Assembly: GCA_028826165.1 (NCBI GenBank)
Contig: JAPDFW010000099.1
Span: 62,001-126,000, forward strand
Origin: Anaeramoeba ignava
Lineage: Eukaryota; Metamonada; Anaeramoebidae
Length of the DNA stretch: 64,000 nt
Direction of reading: 5' to 3'
Below the pieces are notes generated by a model that was not told the origin of the DNA, ran no database searches, and saw only the letters and a list, made by a program, of their open reading frames with translations. The translations under genes and the position numbers were made by a program. Shown piece after piece: positions 43,695 to 54,900 of this stretch (position 1 is the stretch's first letter; each line of letters starts with the position of its first letter).

Positions 43695-44400
43695 TTCAAT
43701 CCATTTCATTTTAATTTCAAATTCAATAAAACAAAAGCAATTTAATTCAATCCAAAATTTAATTCATTTTTAAATTAATATCTTAATATTTATTATTCCA
43801 ATTTTTATATTTTATTTATTAAATATTTTGATTTATTTTATTTCAATTTCAAATTCAATAAAACAAAAGCAATTTAATTCAATTCAAAATTTAATTCATT
43901 TTTAAATTAATATCTTAATATTTATTATTCCAATTTCTATATTTTATTTATTAAATATTTTGATTTATTTTATCCCAAAATTTAAAATAGAAATTAATTA
44001 TAATTTATTTATAATTTATTTTAAAATTATAACAAAATATTTATAAAATTGATTAATATCTTAATATTTATTATTTCAATTTTTATATTTTATTTATTAA
44101 ATATTTAATTTATTTTATCCCAAAATTTAAAATAGAAATTAATTATAATTTATTTATAATTTATTTTAAAATTATATCAAAATATTTATAAAATTGATTA
44201 ATATCTTAATATTTATTATTCCAATTTCTATATTTTATTTATTAAATATTTTGATTTATTTTATCCCAAAATTTAAAATGGAAATTAATTATAATTTATT
44301 TATAATTTATTTTTAAAATTATAAATTTATTGTTATTTCTTTTCTCAAATTTTTTTTTCCTTTTTTTTGTTTAAATAAAAAATAAAAAAAAGTGGAATTT
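43695..44400. repeat. Satellite of about 145-bp period, four copies
   Basis: TTAATATCTTAATATTTATT recurs at about 43776, 43908, 44053 and 44198. The last two spacings are 145 bases; the first is 132 because units 1 and 2 have a different left part (CAAATTCAATAAAACAAAAGC). Sequence is unrelated to the 37-39 kb satellite. Noncoding. Confidence 0.8.
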
Positions 44401-44624
44401 GATCAAAAAAAAAAAAGGAATAAAATAAAATAAAAAATTGGATTATGTCACTCATTTTTTAATTTATTTTTTTTAATTAAAATTAATTTAAATTGAATGA
44501 TGTCATTCATTTTTATTTTATTGATTTAAAAAAAAAAAAAAAGAATAAAATTTTTTTTCATTTTTTTCATTTTTTTCTTTTCTTTCTTTCTTTTAAATTT
44601 GTTTAAAAATAAATTTTTTAAATA

Positions 44625-47600
44625 ATGAATTCAAAAAAAAAATTAAATCAAATTTATAAAGCAATTAAAACAAATAATCTTAAATTTTTTGGTTCAATTT
44701 CATCTTTAAAAGATAAAGAGGATTTTGAAAAAGAAAATGAATTTTTTATAAATTATGCTCTTAAAAACAATTCATCAAATGAAATTATTCAAAAACTTAT
44801 TGAAAAAGGAACAAACCTAAATTGTGTTGATTGTTATAAAAATACACCTTTAGATATTGCTTTACAAAATAAATATTCAAATGAAATTATCAAAATATTA
44901 ATTTTCAAAGAATCTGATATAAATTACAAAAATTATTGGAATGAATTACCTTTACATATTGCTTTAAAATATAATTATTCAGATGAAATTATCAAAATAT
45001 TAATTTTCAAAGGATCTAATATTAATTCCAAAAATAATCAAAATGAAATACCTTTACATATTGCTTTAAAAAATAATTATTCAGATGAAATTATCGAATT
45101 ATTAATTTCCAAAGGATCTGATATTAATTCCAAAAATAATCAAAATGAAACACCTTTACATATTGCTTTACAAAATAAAAATCCAAATGAAATTATTGAA
45201 ATATTAATTTCCAAAGGAGCTAATATTAATTCCAAAGATAAATGGAATCAAACACCTTTATATGATGCTTTACAAAATAAATATCCAAAAGAAATTATCA
45301 AATTATTAATTTCCAAAAAATCTAATATTAATTCCAAAAATAGTCAAAATCAAATACCTTTACATATTGCTTTGAAAAATAATTATCCAAAAGAAATTAT
45401 CAAAATATTAATTTCCAAAAAATTTAATGTTAATTCCAAAAATAATCAAAATGAAATACCTTTACATATTGCTCTAAAAAATCAAAATCCGAAAGATGTA
45501 ATTCAGTTATTAATTTCCAAAGGATCTGATATTAATTCCAAAAATATATGGAATAATACACCTTTACATATTGCTTTACAAAATAAATATCCAAAAGAAA
45601 TTATCCAATTATTAATTTCCAAAGGATCTAATATTAATTCCAAAAATAATCAAAATGAAATACCTTTACATATTGCTTTGGAAAATAATTATCCAAATCA
45701 AATTATTGAATTATTAATTTCCAAAGAATCTGATATTAATTCAAAAAACAAATGGAATGAAATACCTTTACATATTGCTTTACAAAATAAATATTCAAAT
45801 GAAATTATCAAATTATTAATTTCCAAAGGATCTGATATTAATTCCAAAAATAATCAAAATCCAAATCAAATTATTGAATTATTAATTTCCAAAGAATCTG
45901 ATATTAATTCCAAAAATAATCAAAATGAAATACCTTTACATATTGCTTTACAAAATAAATATTCAAATGAAATTATTGAATTATTAATTTCCAAAGAATC
46001 TGATATTAATTCAAGAAATAATCAAGATGAAACACCTTTACATATTGCTTTACAAAATAAATATCCAAATCAAATTATTGAATTATTAATTTCCAAAGGA
46101 TCTGATATTAATTCCAAAAATAATCAAAATGAAATACCTTTACATATTACTTTAAAAAATAAATACCCAAATAAAATTATTGAATTATTAATTTCCAAAG
46201 GATCTAATATTAATTCAAAAAACAAATGGAATGAAATACCTTTACATATTACTTTACAAAATAAATATTCAAAAGAGATTATTGAATTATTAATTTCCAA
46301 AGGATCTGATATTAATTCCAAAAATAATCAAAATGAAATACCTTTACATATTGCTTTACAAAATAAATATCCAAATCAAATTATTGAATTATTAATTTTC
46401 AAAGAATCTGATATTAATTCCAAAAATAATCGGAATGAATTACCTTTATATATTGCTTTGAAAAATAAATATCCAAAAGAAATTATTGAATTATTAATTT
46501 CCAAAGGTTCTAATATTAATTCCAAAAATAATCAAAAGGAATTACCTTTACATATTACTTTACAAAATAAATATTCAAATGGAATTATCAAATTATTAAT
46601 TTCCAAAGAATCTGATATTAATTCCAAAAATAATCAAAATGAAACACCTTTACATATTGCTTTACAAAATAAATATTCAAATGAAATTATTGAATTATTA
46701 ATTTGCAAAGGTTCTGATATTAATTCAAAAAATAATAAAAATGAAATACCTTTACATATTGCCTTGAAAAATAAATATCCAAATGAAATTATTGAATTAT
46801 TAAATTCCAAAGAATCTGATATTAATTCCAAAAATAATCAAAAGGAAATACCTTTACATATTGCTTTGAAAAATAAAAATTCAAATGAAATTATTGAATT
46901 ATTAATTTCCAAAGGATCTGATCTTAATTCAAAAAACAAATGGAATGAAATACCTTTACATATTGCTTTGGAAAAAAATTATTCAAATGAAATTATCAAA
47001 TTATTAATTTCCAAAGGATCTAATATTAATTCCAAAAATAATCAAAATGAAATACCTTTACATATTGCTTTACAAAATAAATGTTCAAATCAAATTATCA
47101 AATTATTAATTTCCAAAGGATCTAATATTAATTCCAAAAATAATCAAGATGAAATACCTTTACACATTGCTTTACAAAATAAATATCCAAATCAAATTAT
47201 CAAATTATTAATTTCCAAAGGTTCTAATATTAATTCCAAAAATAATCAAGATGAAATACCTTTACACATTGCTTTACAAAATAAATATCCAAAAGAAATT
47301 ATTGAATTATTAATTTCCAAAGGTTCTAATCTTAATTTCAAAAATAATCAAGATGAAATACCTTTACATATTGCTTTACAAAATAAAAATTCAAATGAAA
47401 TTATTGAATTATTAATTTCCAAAGGATCTGATATTAATTCCAAAAATAATCAAAATGAAATACCTTTACATATTGCTTTACAAAATAAATATTCAAATGA
47501 AATTATTGAATTATTAATTTCCAAAGAATCTGATATTAATTCCAAAAATAATCAAAATGAAACAGCTTTACATATTGCTTTACAAAATAAATATCCAAAA

Positions 47601-49526
47601 GAAATTATTGAATTATTAATTTCCAAAGAATTTAATCTTAATTCAAAAAATAATCAAAATGGAATACCTTTACATATTGCTTTGAAAAATAAATATCCAA
47701 AAGAAATTATTGAATTATTAATTTGCAAAGGTTCTGATATTAATTCCAAAAACAAATGGAATCAAATACCTTTATATATTGCTTTACAAAACCAATATTC
47801 AAATGAAATTATTGAATTATTAATTTCCAAAGGATCTGATCTTAATTCCAAAAATAATCAAAATGAAACAGCTTTACATATTGCTTTACAAAATAAATAT
47901 CCAAAAGAAATTATTGAATTATTAATTTCCAAAGGTTCTAATCTTAATTCAAAAAGTAATCAAAATGAAATACCTTTACAGTTCGCTTTAAGAAATAAAT
48001 ATCCAAAAGAAATAATTGAATTATTAATTTGCAAAGGATCTAATATTAATTCAAAAAACAAATGGAATGAAATACCTTTGAATTTTATTTTAAGAAACAA
48101 ATATCCAAATGAAATTATTGAATTATTAATTTCCAAAGGATCTGATCTTAATACAAAAAATAATCAAAATGAAATACCTTTACATTTTACATTAAGAAAG
48201 AAATATCCAAATCAAATTATCAAATTATTAATTTCCAAAGAATCTAATCTTAATTCCAAAAATAATCAAAATGAAATACCTTTACATATTGCTTTACAAA
48301 ATAAATATTCAAAAGAAATTATTGAATTATTAATTTGCAAAGAATCTGATCTTAATTCCAAAAATAATCAAAATGAAATACCTTTGCATATTGCTTTGAA
48401 AAATAAATATCCAAATGAAATTATTGAATTATTAATTTGCAAAGGATCTGATATTAATTCCAAAAACAAATGGAATGAAATACCTTTACATATTGCTTTG
48501 AAAAATAAATATTCAAATGAAATTATCAAATTATTAATTTCCAAAGGTTCTGATATTAATTCAAGAAATAAATGGGATGAAACACCTTTACATATTGCTA
48601 CAATAAAAATATATTCAAAAGAAATCAAAATTCTTTTAATGAAAGATCTGAATATTTTTGAATTGGAAAAAAGCCAAATTACTCAAGAAATGATTGATTT
48701 AATTCCAAAAATTTATTCATTTAATGATGATTTAAACAATTTTTTGAAATCAAATGAATTTACAAATATTGAAATTAAAAGTAATGATGGTGAAATAATC
48801 AAAGCTCATAAACAAATTTTATTGATTAGATTTAATAATAATCCAAAAATTTTAACAAAATTTATTAATATTTGCAGAAGAAAACCAAAAGAAATTATTC
48901 AATTTGCATTAAATTTTCTTTATACAGGATTTATTGATTTTGATAAATTTATTGAAAAATTTAATCAAAAATTTATTCAAAAAAAATCACAAATTTATTC
49001 AGATTATAAATTCTTCTTTTCAAATGAAATTGAATTTGAAGAACAAAAAAAAGAAGAAGAATTAATTTTAAATGAAATTGAAATTGAAAATGAAAAATAT
49101 CAAAAAATATTAATTTATGATTTATTTAAAGAAAATGGATTTGATTCCAAATGGATTAAAGAAAAAGAAGGAATAAGAGGAATATTAAAAGATTTTGGAA
49201 AATTATATGAACAAAATGAAACCAAAGATTTTACAATAATTATTGAAGAAAAAGAAATCAAAGTTCATAAATTAATATTACAAATAAGAAGTGAATTATT
49301 CAAAGGAATGTTTTTATTAAATACATCAGACTCAACTAATCAAGTTCATGATTATTCAGAAAAATCATTTGAAACAATTAATCAATTAATTTATTTTCTT
49401 TATAATGATAAAATTGATAAAACAAAAATAACCAAAGAAAATATTTCAGAATATATTGATATTTCAGAATATTATCAATTAAATCAAAATTCAATTTTTA
49501 ATCAATTTTTACTTAATTTTGTTTAA
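44625..49526 (+). CDS. Giant ankyrin-repeat protein with two C-terminal BTB domains
   Basis: One uninterrupted frame of 1633 residues. After a short N-terminal helix, about 37 ankyrin repeats of 34 residues (102 bases) run to about residue 1340, with consensus NNQNEIPLHIALQNKYSNEIIELLISKGSDINSK written as N-N-Q-N-E-I-P-L-H-I-A-L, Q-N-K-Y-x-N-E-I-I-E-L-L and I-S-K-G-S-D-I-N-S-K. Two BTB-like domains follow (TNIEIKSNDGEIIKAHKQIL near 1375; KDFTIIIEEKEIKVHKLIL near 1535). The repeats are almost identical at DNA level, indicating recent unit duplication. One repeat near nucleotide 45858 lacks 12 residues (EIPLHIALQNKY). Such ankyrin-BTB proteins can be cullin-3 adaptors with the ankyrin stack as substrate arm; that role is inference. 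The promoter has three TTTTTTCA units about 50-70 bases upstream. Confidence 0.85.
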   Translation: MNSKKKLNQIYKAIKTNNLKFFGSISSLKDKEDFEKENEFFINYALKNNSSNEIIQKLIEKGTNLNCVDCYKNTPLDIALQNKYSNEIIKILIFKESDINYKNYWNELPLHIALKYNYSDEIIKILIFKGSNINSKNNQNEIPLHIALKNNYSDEIIELLISKGSDINSKNNQNETPLHIALQNKNPNEIIEILISKGANINSKDKWNQTPLYDALQNKYPKEIIKLLISKKSNINSKNSQNQIPLHIALKNNYPKEIIKILISKKFNVNSKNNQNEIPLHIALKNQNPKDVIQLLISKGSDINSKNIWNNTPLHIALQNKYPKEIIQLLISKGSNINSKNNQNEIPLHIALENNYPNQIIELLISKESDINSKNKWNEIPLHIALQNKYSNEIIKLLISKGSDINSKNNQNPNQIIELLISKESDINSKNNQNEIPLHIALQNKYSNEIIELLISKESDINSRNNQDETPLHIALQNKYPNQIIELLISKGSDINSKNNQNEIPLHITLKNKYPNKIIELLISKGSNINSKNKWNEIPLHITLQNKYSKEIIELLISKGSDINSKNNQNEIPLHIALQNKYPNQIIELLIFKESDINSKNNRNELPLYIALKNKYPKEIIELLISKGSNINSKNNQKELPLHITLQNKYSNGIIKLLISKESDINSKNNQNETPLHIALQNKYSNEIIELLICKGSDINSKNNKNEIPLHIALKNKYPNEIIELLNSKESDINSKNNQKEIPLHIALKNKNSNEIIELLISKGSDLNSKNKWNEIPLHIALEKNYSNEIIKLLISKGSNINSKNNQNEIPLHIALQNKCSNQIIKLLISKGSNINSKNNQDEIPLHIALQNKYPNQIIKLLISKGSNINSKNNQDEIPLHIALQNKYPKEIIELLISKGSNLNFKNNQDEIPLHIALQNKNSNEIIELLISKGSDINSKNNQNEIPLHIALQNKYSNEIIELLISKESDINSKNNQNETALHIALQNKYPKEIIELLISKEFNLNSKNNQNGIPLHIALKNKYPKEIIELLICKGSDINSKNKWNQIPLYIALQNQYSNEIIELLISKGSDLNSKNNQNETALHIALQNKYPKEIIELLISKGSNLNSKSNQNEIPLQFALRNKYPKEIIELLICKGSNINSKNKWNEIPLNFILRNKYPNEIIELLISKGSDLNTKNNQNEIPLHFTLRKKYPNQIIKLLISKESNLNSKNNQNEIPLHIALQNKYSKEIIELLICKESDLNSKNNQNEIPLHIALKNKYPNEIIELLICKGSDINSKNKWNEIPLHIALKNKYSNEIIKLLISKGSDINSRNKWDETPLHIATIKIYSKEIKILLMKDLNIFELEKSQITQEMIDLIPKIYSFNDDLNNFLKSNEFTNIEIKSNDGEIIKAHKQILLIRFNNNPKILTKFINICRRKPKEIIQFALNFLYTGFIDFDKFIEKFNQKFIQKKSQIYSDYKFFFSNEIEFEEQKKEEELILNEIEIENEKYQKILIYDLFKENGFDSKWIKEKEGIRGILKDFGKLYEQNETKDFTIIIEEKEIKVHKLILQIRSELFKGMFLLNTSDSTNQVHDYSEKSFETINQLIYFLYNDKIDKTKITKENISEYIDISEYYQLNQNSIFNQFLLNFV

Positions 49527-49597
49527 AAAAAAATTTAAATAAAAATTGAATAAAAAATATTTTTATTATTTTTTAAAGTTAAAAATCAAAAATGTTT

Positions 49598-51893
49598 TTA
49601 TCCATAATCATCTTCATCTGTAACATCTCTTCCTAAAGGTATCATAGATTTTTTCTCTACATCTCTTGCCAAGGATTTTCTCATATCTAAACCATCTTCT
49701 TCACCTGAATAATAACCCAAAACTCTTCTAAAAACAATATATCCAAAATTTTGATACATTCTAATAGCAACATTATTAGAACTTCTAACATATAAATCAA
49801 CAAAATACGCATTAGCAATATTTTCAGAAACACCTTCTAATAATTGCATTAATTGGCGAGCAAGACCTAAGCGTCTGTATTCAGGAGATACTGTGACAGC
49901 AGTGACATGACCATGCCACATTTTGCCTTCTCCTTCACTTTTCCCAAATATATATCCCATTATATCTTTATTTATAGATTCTCCTAATGCACACATATCT
50001 GGCCATATTGCTAAATATTGTAAATAAAATCCATTGTGATACTTTTTATTTTCATACATAAAATTATAAATTAAATTATAAATAAAATTATAAATAAAAT
50101 TATAAATAAAATTATAAATAAAATTATAAATAAAATTATAAATTAAATTATAAATAAAATTATAAATAAAATTATAAATAAAATTATAAATAAAATTATA
50201 AATAAAATTATAAATTAAATTATAAATAAAATTATAAATAAAATTATAAATAAAATTATAAATAAAATTATAAATTAAATTATAAATAAAATTATAAATT
50301 AAATTATAAAATAAAAAAAATTATAAATAAAAAAAATAAAAAATTATAAATAAAATTATAAATTAAATTATAAATAAAATTATAAATAAAATTAAATTAT
50401 AAATAAAATTATAAATAAAATTATAAATTAAATTATAAATAAAAATTATAAATAAAATTATAAATAAAATTATAAATTAAAATAAATTATAAATTAAATT
50501 ATAAATAAAATTATAAATTAAATTATAAATTAAATTATAAATAAAATTATAAATAAAATTATAAATTAAAATTATAAATTAAATTATAAATAAAATTATA
50601 AATAAAAATTATAAATAAAATTATAAATTAAATTATAAATTAAATTATAAATAAAATTATAAATAAAATTATAAATTAAATTATAAATAAAATTATAAAT
50701 TAAATTATAAATAAAATTATAAATAAAATTATAAATAAAATTATAAATAAAATTATAAATTTAAATTATAAATAAAATTATAAATTAAATTATAAATTAA
50801 ATTATAAATAAAAATTATAAATTAAAATTATAAATTAAATTATAAATTAAATTATAAATAAAATTATAAATTAAATTATAAATAAAATTATAAATTAAAT
50901 TATAAATAAAATTATAAATTAAATTATAAATTAAAATTATAAATTAAAATTATAAATAAATTAAATTATAAATAAAAATTATAAATTAAAATTATAAATA
51001 AAATTATAAATAAAATTATAAAATAAATTATAAATAAAATTATAAATAAAATTATAAATTAAAATTATAAATAAAATAATAAATAAAAAAATTATAAAAT
51101 AAAAATTAAATTATAAATTAAATTATAAATTATAAATAAAATATAAATAAAATTATAAATAAAATTATAAATAAAATTATAAATAAAAAATTATAAATAA
51201 AAATATAAAAAAAAAAAAATAAAATTATAAATAAAATTATAAATTAAAATTATAAATAAAATTATAAATAAAATTATAAATTAAATTATAAATAAAATTA
51301 TAAATAAAATTATAAATAAAATTATAAATAAAATTATAAATTAAATTATAAATAAAATTATAAATTAAATTATAAATTAAATTATAAATAAAATTATAAA
51401 TTAAATTATAAATTAAAATTATAAATAAAATTATAAATAAAATTATAAATAAAATTATAAATTATAAATAAAATTATAAATAAAATTATAAATAAAATTA
51501 TAAATTAAATTATAAATAAAATTATAAATAAAATTATAAATAAAATTATAAATAAAATTATAAATAAAATTATAAATAAAATTATAAATAAAATTATTAA
51601 TAAAATTATAAATTAAATTATAAATAAAATAATAAATAAAATTATAAATAAAATTATAAATTAAATTATAAATAAAATTATAAATAAAATTATAAATAAA
51701 ATTATAAATAAAATTATTAATAAAATTATAAATTAAATTATAAATTAAATTATAAATTAAATTATAAATTAAATTATAAATAAAATTATTATTATTTTTC
51801 TATGATTTTTTGTACAGTTTCTGTTAAATGATCTAAATTAACATCTGTAAAATTAAATAAATCATTTGCTTCAAATCTTCTTATTGTTGTCAT
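49598..51893 (-). CDS. NAA20: N-alpha-acetyltransferase 20, NatB catalytic subunit, two exons
   Basis: Exon 1 (51816-51893) encodes MTTIRRFEANDLFNFTDVNL then DHLTET, and exon 2 (49598-50041) continues YHNGFYLQYLAIWPDMC. Together they reproduce the conserved MTTLRxF...LTETY..FYLQYLA start of Naa20. The acetyl-CoA loop is RRLGLARQLM, followed by FVDLYVRSSNNVAIRMYQNF. The tail is GLDMRKSLARDVEKKSMIPL, also diagnostic. The total is 173 residues, the family size. NatB acetylates N-termini beginning Met-Asp, Met-Glu, Met-Asn and Met-Gln. A frame that starts at 50059 (MYENKKYHNG) is intron read-through: the AAAAAG acceptor at 50043-50042 precedes Tyr. The single intron is 1774 bases of satellite. 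The start shares a 92-base divergent promoter with the RasGAP gene. Confidence 0.92.
50042..51815 (-). repeat. NAA20 intron: AAATTATAAATAA / AAATTATAAATT satellite
   Basis: The intron runs from donor GTACAA (51815) to acceptor AAAAAG (50042) and consists from about 50058 to 51790 of 11- to 13-base units alternating AAATTATAAATAA and AAATTATAAATT, roughly 145 copies with rare indels. No unique sequence remains apart from the splice ends. Confidence 0.85.
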
Positions 51894-51985
51894 TTTTAAT
51901 AATAAATTTATATAAAAAAAAATTGAAAAAAATGAAAAAAATGAAAAAATAAAATTTCATTTTTTTTTTTGGTTTTTTTTTTAAA
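51894..51985. promoter_or_regulatory. Bidirectional promoter (NAA20 / RasGAP)
   Basis: The 92-base spacer holds two TTTTTTCA units on the minus strand (about 51925-51945) and AAATTTCATTTTTTTTTTT on the plus strand (about 51953-51970), each a short distance from its own ATG. Confidence 0.5.
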
Positions 51986-54900
51986 ATGGATTTTCTTTTA
52001 AAAGAAGATATTAAATCAATTCTTGAATTAACTTATGAAATTGGATTTAAAAATTATTTAAATAAAGAATTAATAAAAAAAGAAAAAAATAAAGCAAAAT
52101 TAAGTATTGAAATTATAAAAAATTGGATAAATGAAATTTTAAAAAAATCAACACAAAAAAAAGTGGCCAATAGTTTATTTGAAGATTTTAAAGTAAACTG
52201 TTTATTAAACTTATTTAAAAAAAATTTTATTAATTTATTTAAATTAAAATTAAAAAAGAAAATTGATTTTTTAATTGAATTCTTATTACAAGTTTTTCCA
52301 GATTTAGATTTTAAAAAAATTGCTTTAATTTCAGATTTAAAAGAAAAATTAATTTACATTTTAAAAGAAATTCAAAATAATTCTTATGATGGATTTTGTT
52401 GTTCTGTTGATGATATTTTTAATGTTTTTGATTTTTTTTAAATTTAATTTTTTAAATTAAAAAATTCCAATTTATTTTTTTTTGTAGATGAAAAAAAAGC
52501 AATTTATCAAATTTTTAGCAAGTTTATTCTTATGGTTTCAAAATAACAATCCTAAAAAAAAAGAAAAAAAAGCAAAAATACCAAAATTTAATGATCCAGA
52601 TTTTGATAATTATATTGAAGAAAAATTACAATCATTTAAAAGTATAAAATCAAAATTAAATTCAAAATCAAAATCAAAATAAAAATCAAAATCAAAATCA
52701 AAATCAAAATTCAAAATCAAAATCTAAATCTAAATCTAAATCAAAATCAAAATTCAAAATCAAAATTCAAAAATCAAAATCAAAATTCAAAATTCAAAAT
52801 CAAAATCAAAATTTAAAATCAAAATAAAAATAAAAATCAAAATAAAAATCAAAATCAAAATCAAAATTAAAATCAAAATCAAAATCAAAATCAAAATCAA
52901 AATCAAAATCTAAATCTAAATCTAAATCAAATTCAAAATCAAAATCAAAATGAATTTTAATTTTAAAAATAAAACAGAAAGTATAAACTATATTGAAACA
53001 GAAAATGATTTGCAACAAAAAATGGAATTTAAAACTATTATTGAAGAAATAAAGTTGGAAATTATGGATTCATCTCAATTTACAATTTCTATAACAGAAA
53101 CTCATTTATTTTCCAAAAATCAAAATCAAAATCAAAAAGAAAATGAAAATGAAAATGAAAATGAAAATGAAAAAGAAATTCCAATTCAAAGTAAAATTCA
53201 AAAATTTTTTGAATTAACTTATTTTTAATTAATTTCTATTTAAAATTTTAGAAGAACAAATTTTAAATAATAATATTCAAATCCAAAAAGAATTACCAAA
53301 AAAAGAACAAAATCGAGATTTAAAATATAAAATTTTAACAATGAAACAAAAAATTCAAGAAAATAAAAGGAAAATTGATGATTATCAAAAATTACAAGAA
53401 TATAAACATTTCCAAGAGAAAGAATCACAACAAAAATTCATTTTATATCCAGAAAAATTCAATTCTTTAAATCAATTTATTCAAACAAGTGAAAAAGTAT
53501 CACAATCATTGAATCCATTAAAAGAAGATTTACAAGATTTTATGAACTCAATTACAAAAATACCAAGTTATTCAACATCATTATTCAAATTACTTGATGT
53601 AAAAATTGATGATGTTCCTGTTGGGAATATCCAAAAAATTCAATTCAAAACAATCACTTCATTTTCTAATTGTCTTCGTGGAGCTTTTGCTCATTTCAAA
53701 ATCAATTTTTCAGAAGAAGAGTTTAAGAAATTAATCACAAAAATCAAACTTTTTGAGCAATTTGATCTTGATCCTTATGGAGTTTATTCTGAAATTGAAG
53801 ATGTTTTTCCAAAAGAATATGAAAATATTATCCAGTTTAGAAAATTCTCAATTTTCATTCTTTCAATTTGTGATTTGTTTGTTTTCACTGTTTATTTTAA
53901 ACAATTATTCACAGAAAAAATTGTGGAAATTCTTCAAGAAAACAAAAATATTTTACAAGGTTAATTTAAATTTAAATTTAAATTTAAGAAGAAGAATTAA
54001 TTTTGTTTATTAATTAGGAAGTGATGTTGATGATATAACAAGAATGATTTATGGAAATATTGATAATTTCATCTATTTTTTGAGTGATTTGAGTAAATTA
54101 AAGGATATTGTTCAGAATATTATGGAATTTTTAGAAATTCAAGATCATATTAATGTATTCAAATCAAAAAAAAAATTTGTTTCTTATTCTTATTCTTATT
54201 CTTAAAATAATATAAAGAAATCTGAAAAAGTTATTGAAGAATTATTTCGACAAAGTTTATCAAAAACATTATTTGCAATTTTCAAAAGATTATTTGAAGA
54301 AAATCAACAAGAAAAAATCAAGAATGAAGTTGAAAAAAACAAAAAAAAACCAACAAAAATTTTCAAAAAAGATTTTGCAGCAGGAAATCAAACTTTACAA
54401 AAATATTTAACAGAAGAATCAATTAGATTATTATCAATTTTAACAGATGCAAATTTTTGTGGAGATGATATTGAGTCAATAAGTCTTTCATTGTTTAATT
54501 TATTTGATTATTTAGGATTATCAATTCCGTTGCTCAAATTCACAATATCACAAACAATAACAAGAATATCTTCAGTTCAAAATTTATTTGCTTATTCAGA
54601 TGTTTCATCAAGAATACTTTCAGAATTTTCATTCATTTATGGAGCGCAATATTTGCATTTAACACTTAAACCAATTATTTCTGAAATGATTGAGTTTAAT
54701 CAAAGTTTTGAAGCTGATCCAAATCTGAATACTGATTTTAAATCAACAAGAAATAATTTGTCATTCTTTTTATCTAAAAGCAATCAAAACAATTCTTGAT
54801 TCTGAAAAAGATATTCCACCTCAATTTAGGATTATTAATAATTATATTTCAACTGAAATTGAAAAGAAATTCTCAGGAAAAGGATTAATATCAATTGGAA

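Noticed and set aside
49598-50059. NAA20 starting at MYENKKYHNG
   Set aside because: MYENKK is intron read-through; splicing at 50043-50042 to exon 1 at 51816 restores the conserved LTETY start.
50042-51815. CRISPR-like or centromeric repeat array
   Set aside because: The units have no spacers and the array is bounded exactly by the splice sites of NAA20, so it is an intron satellite.
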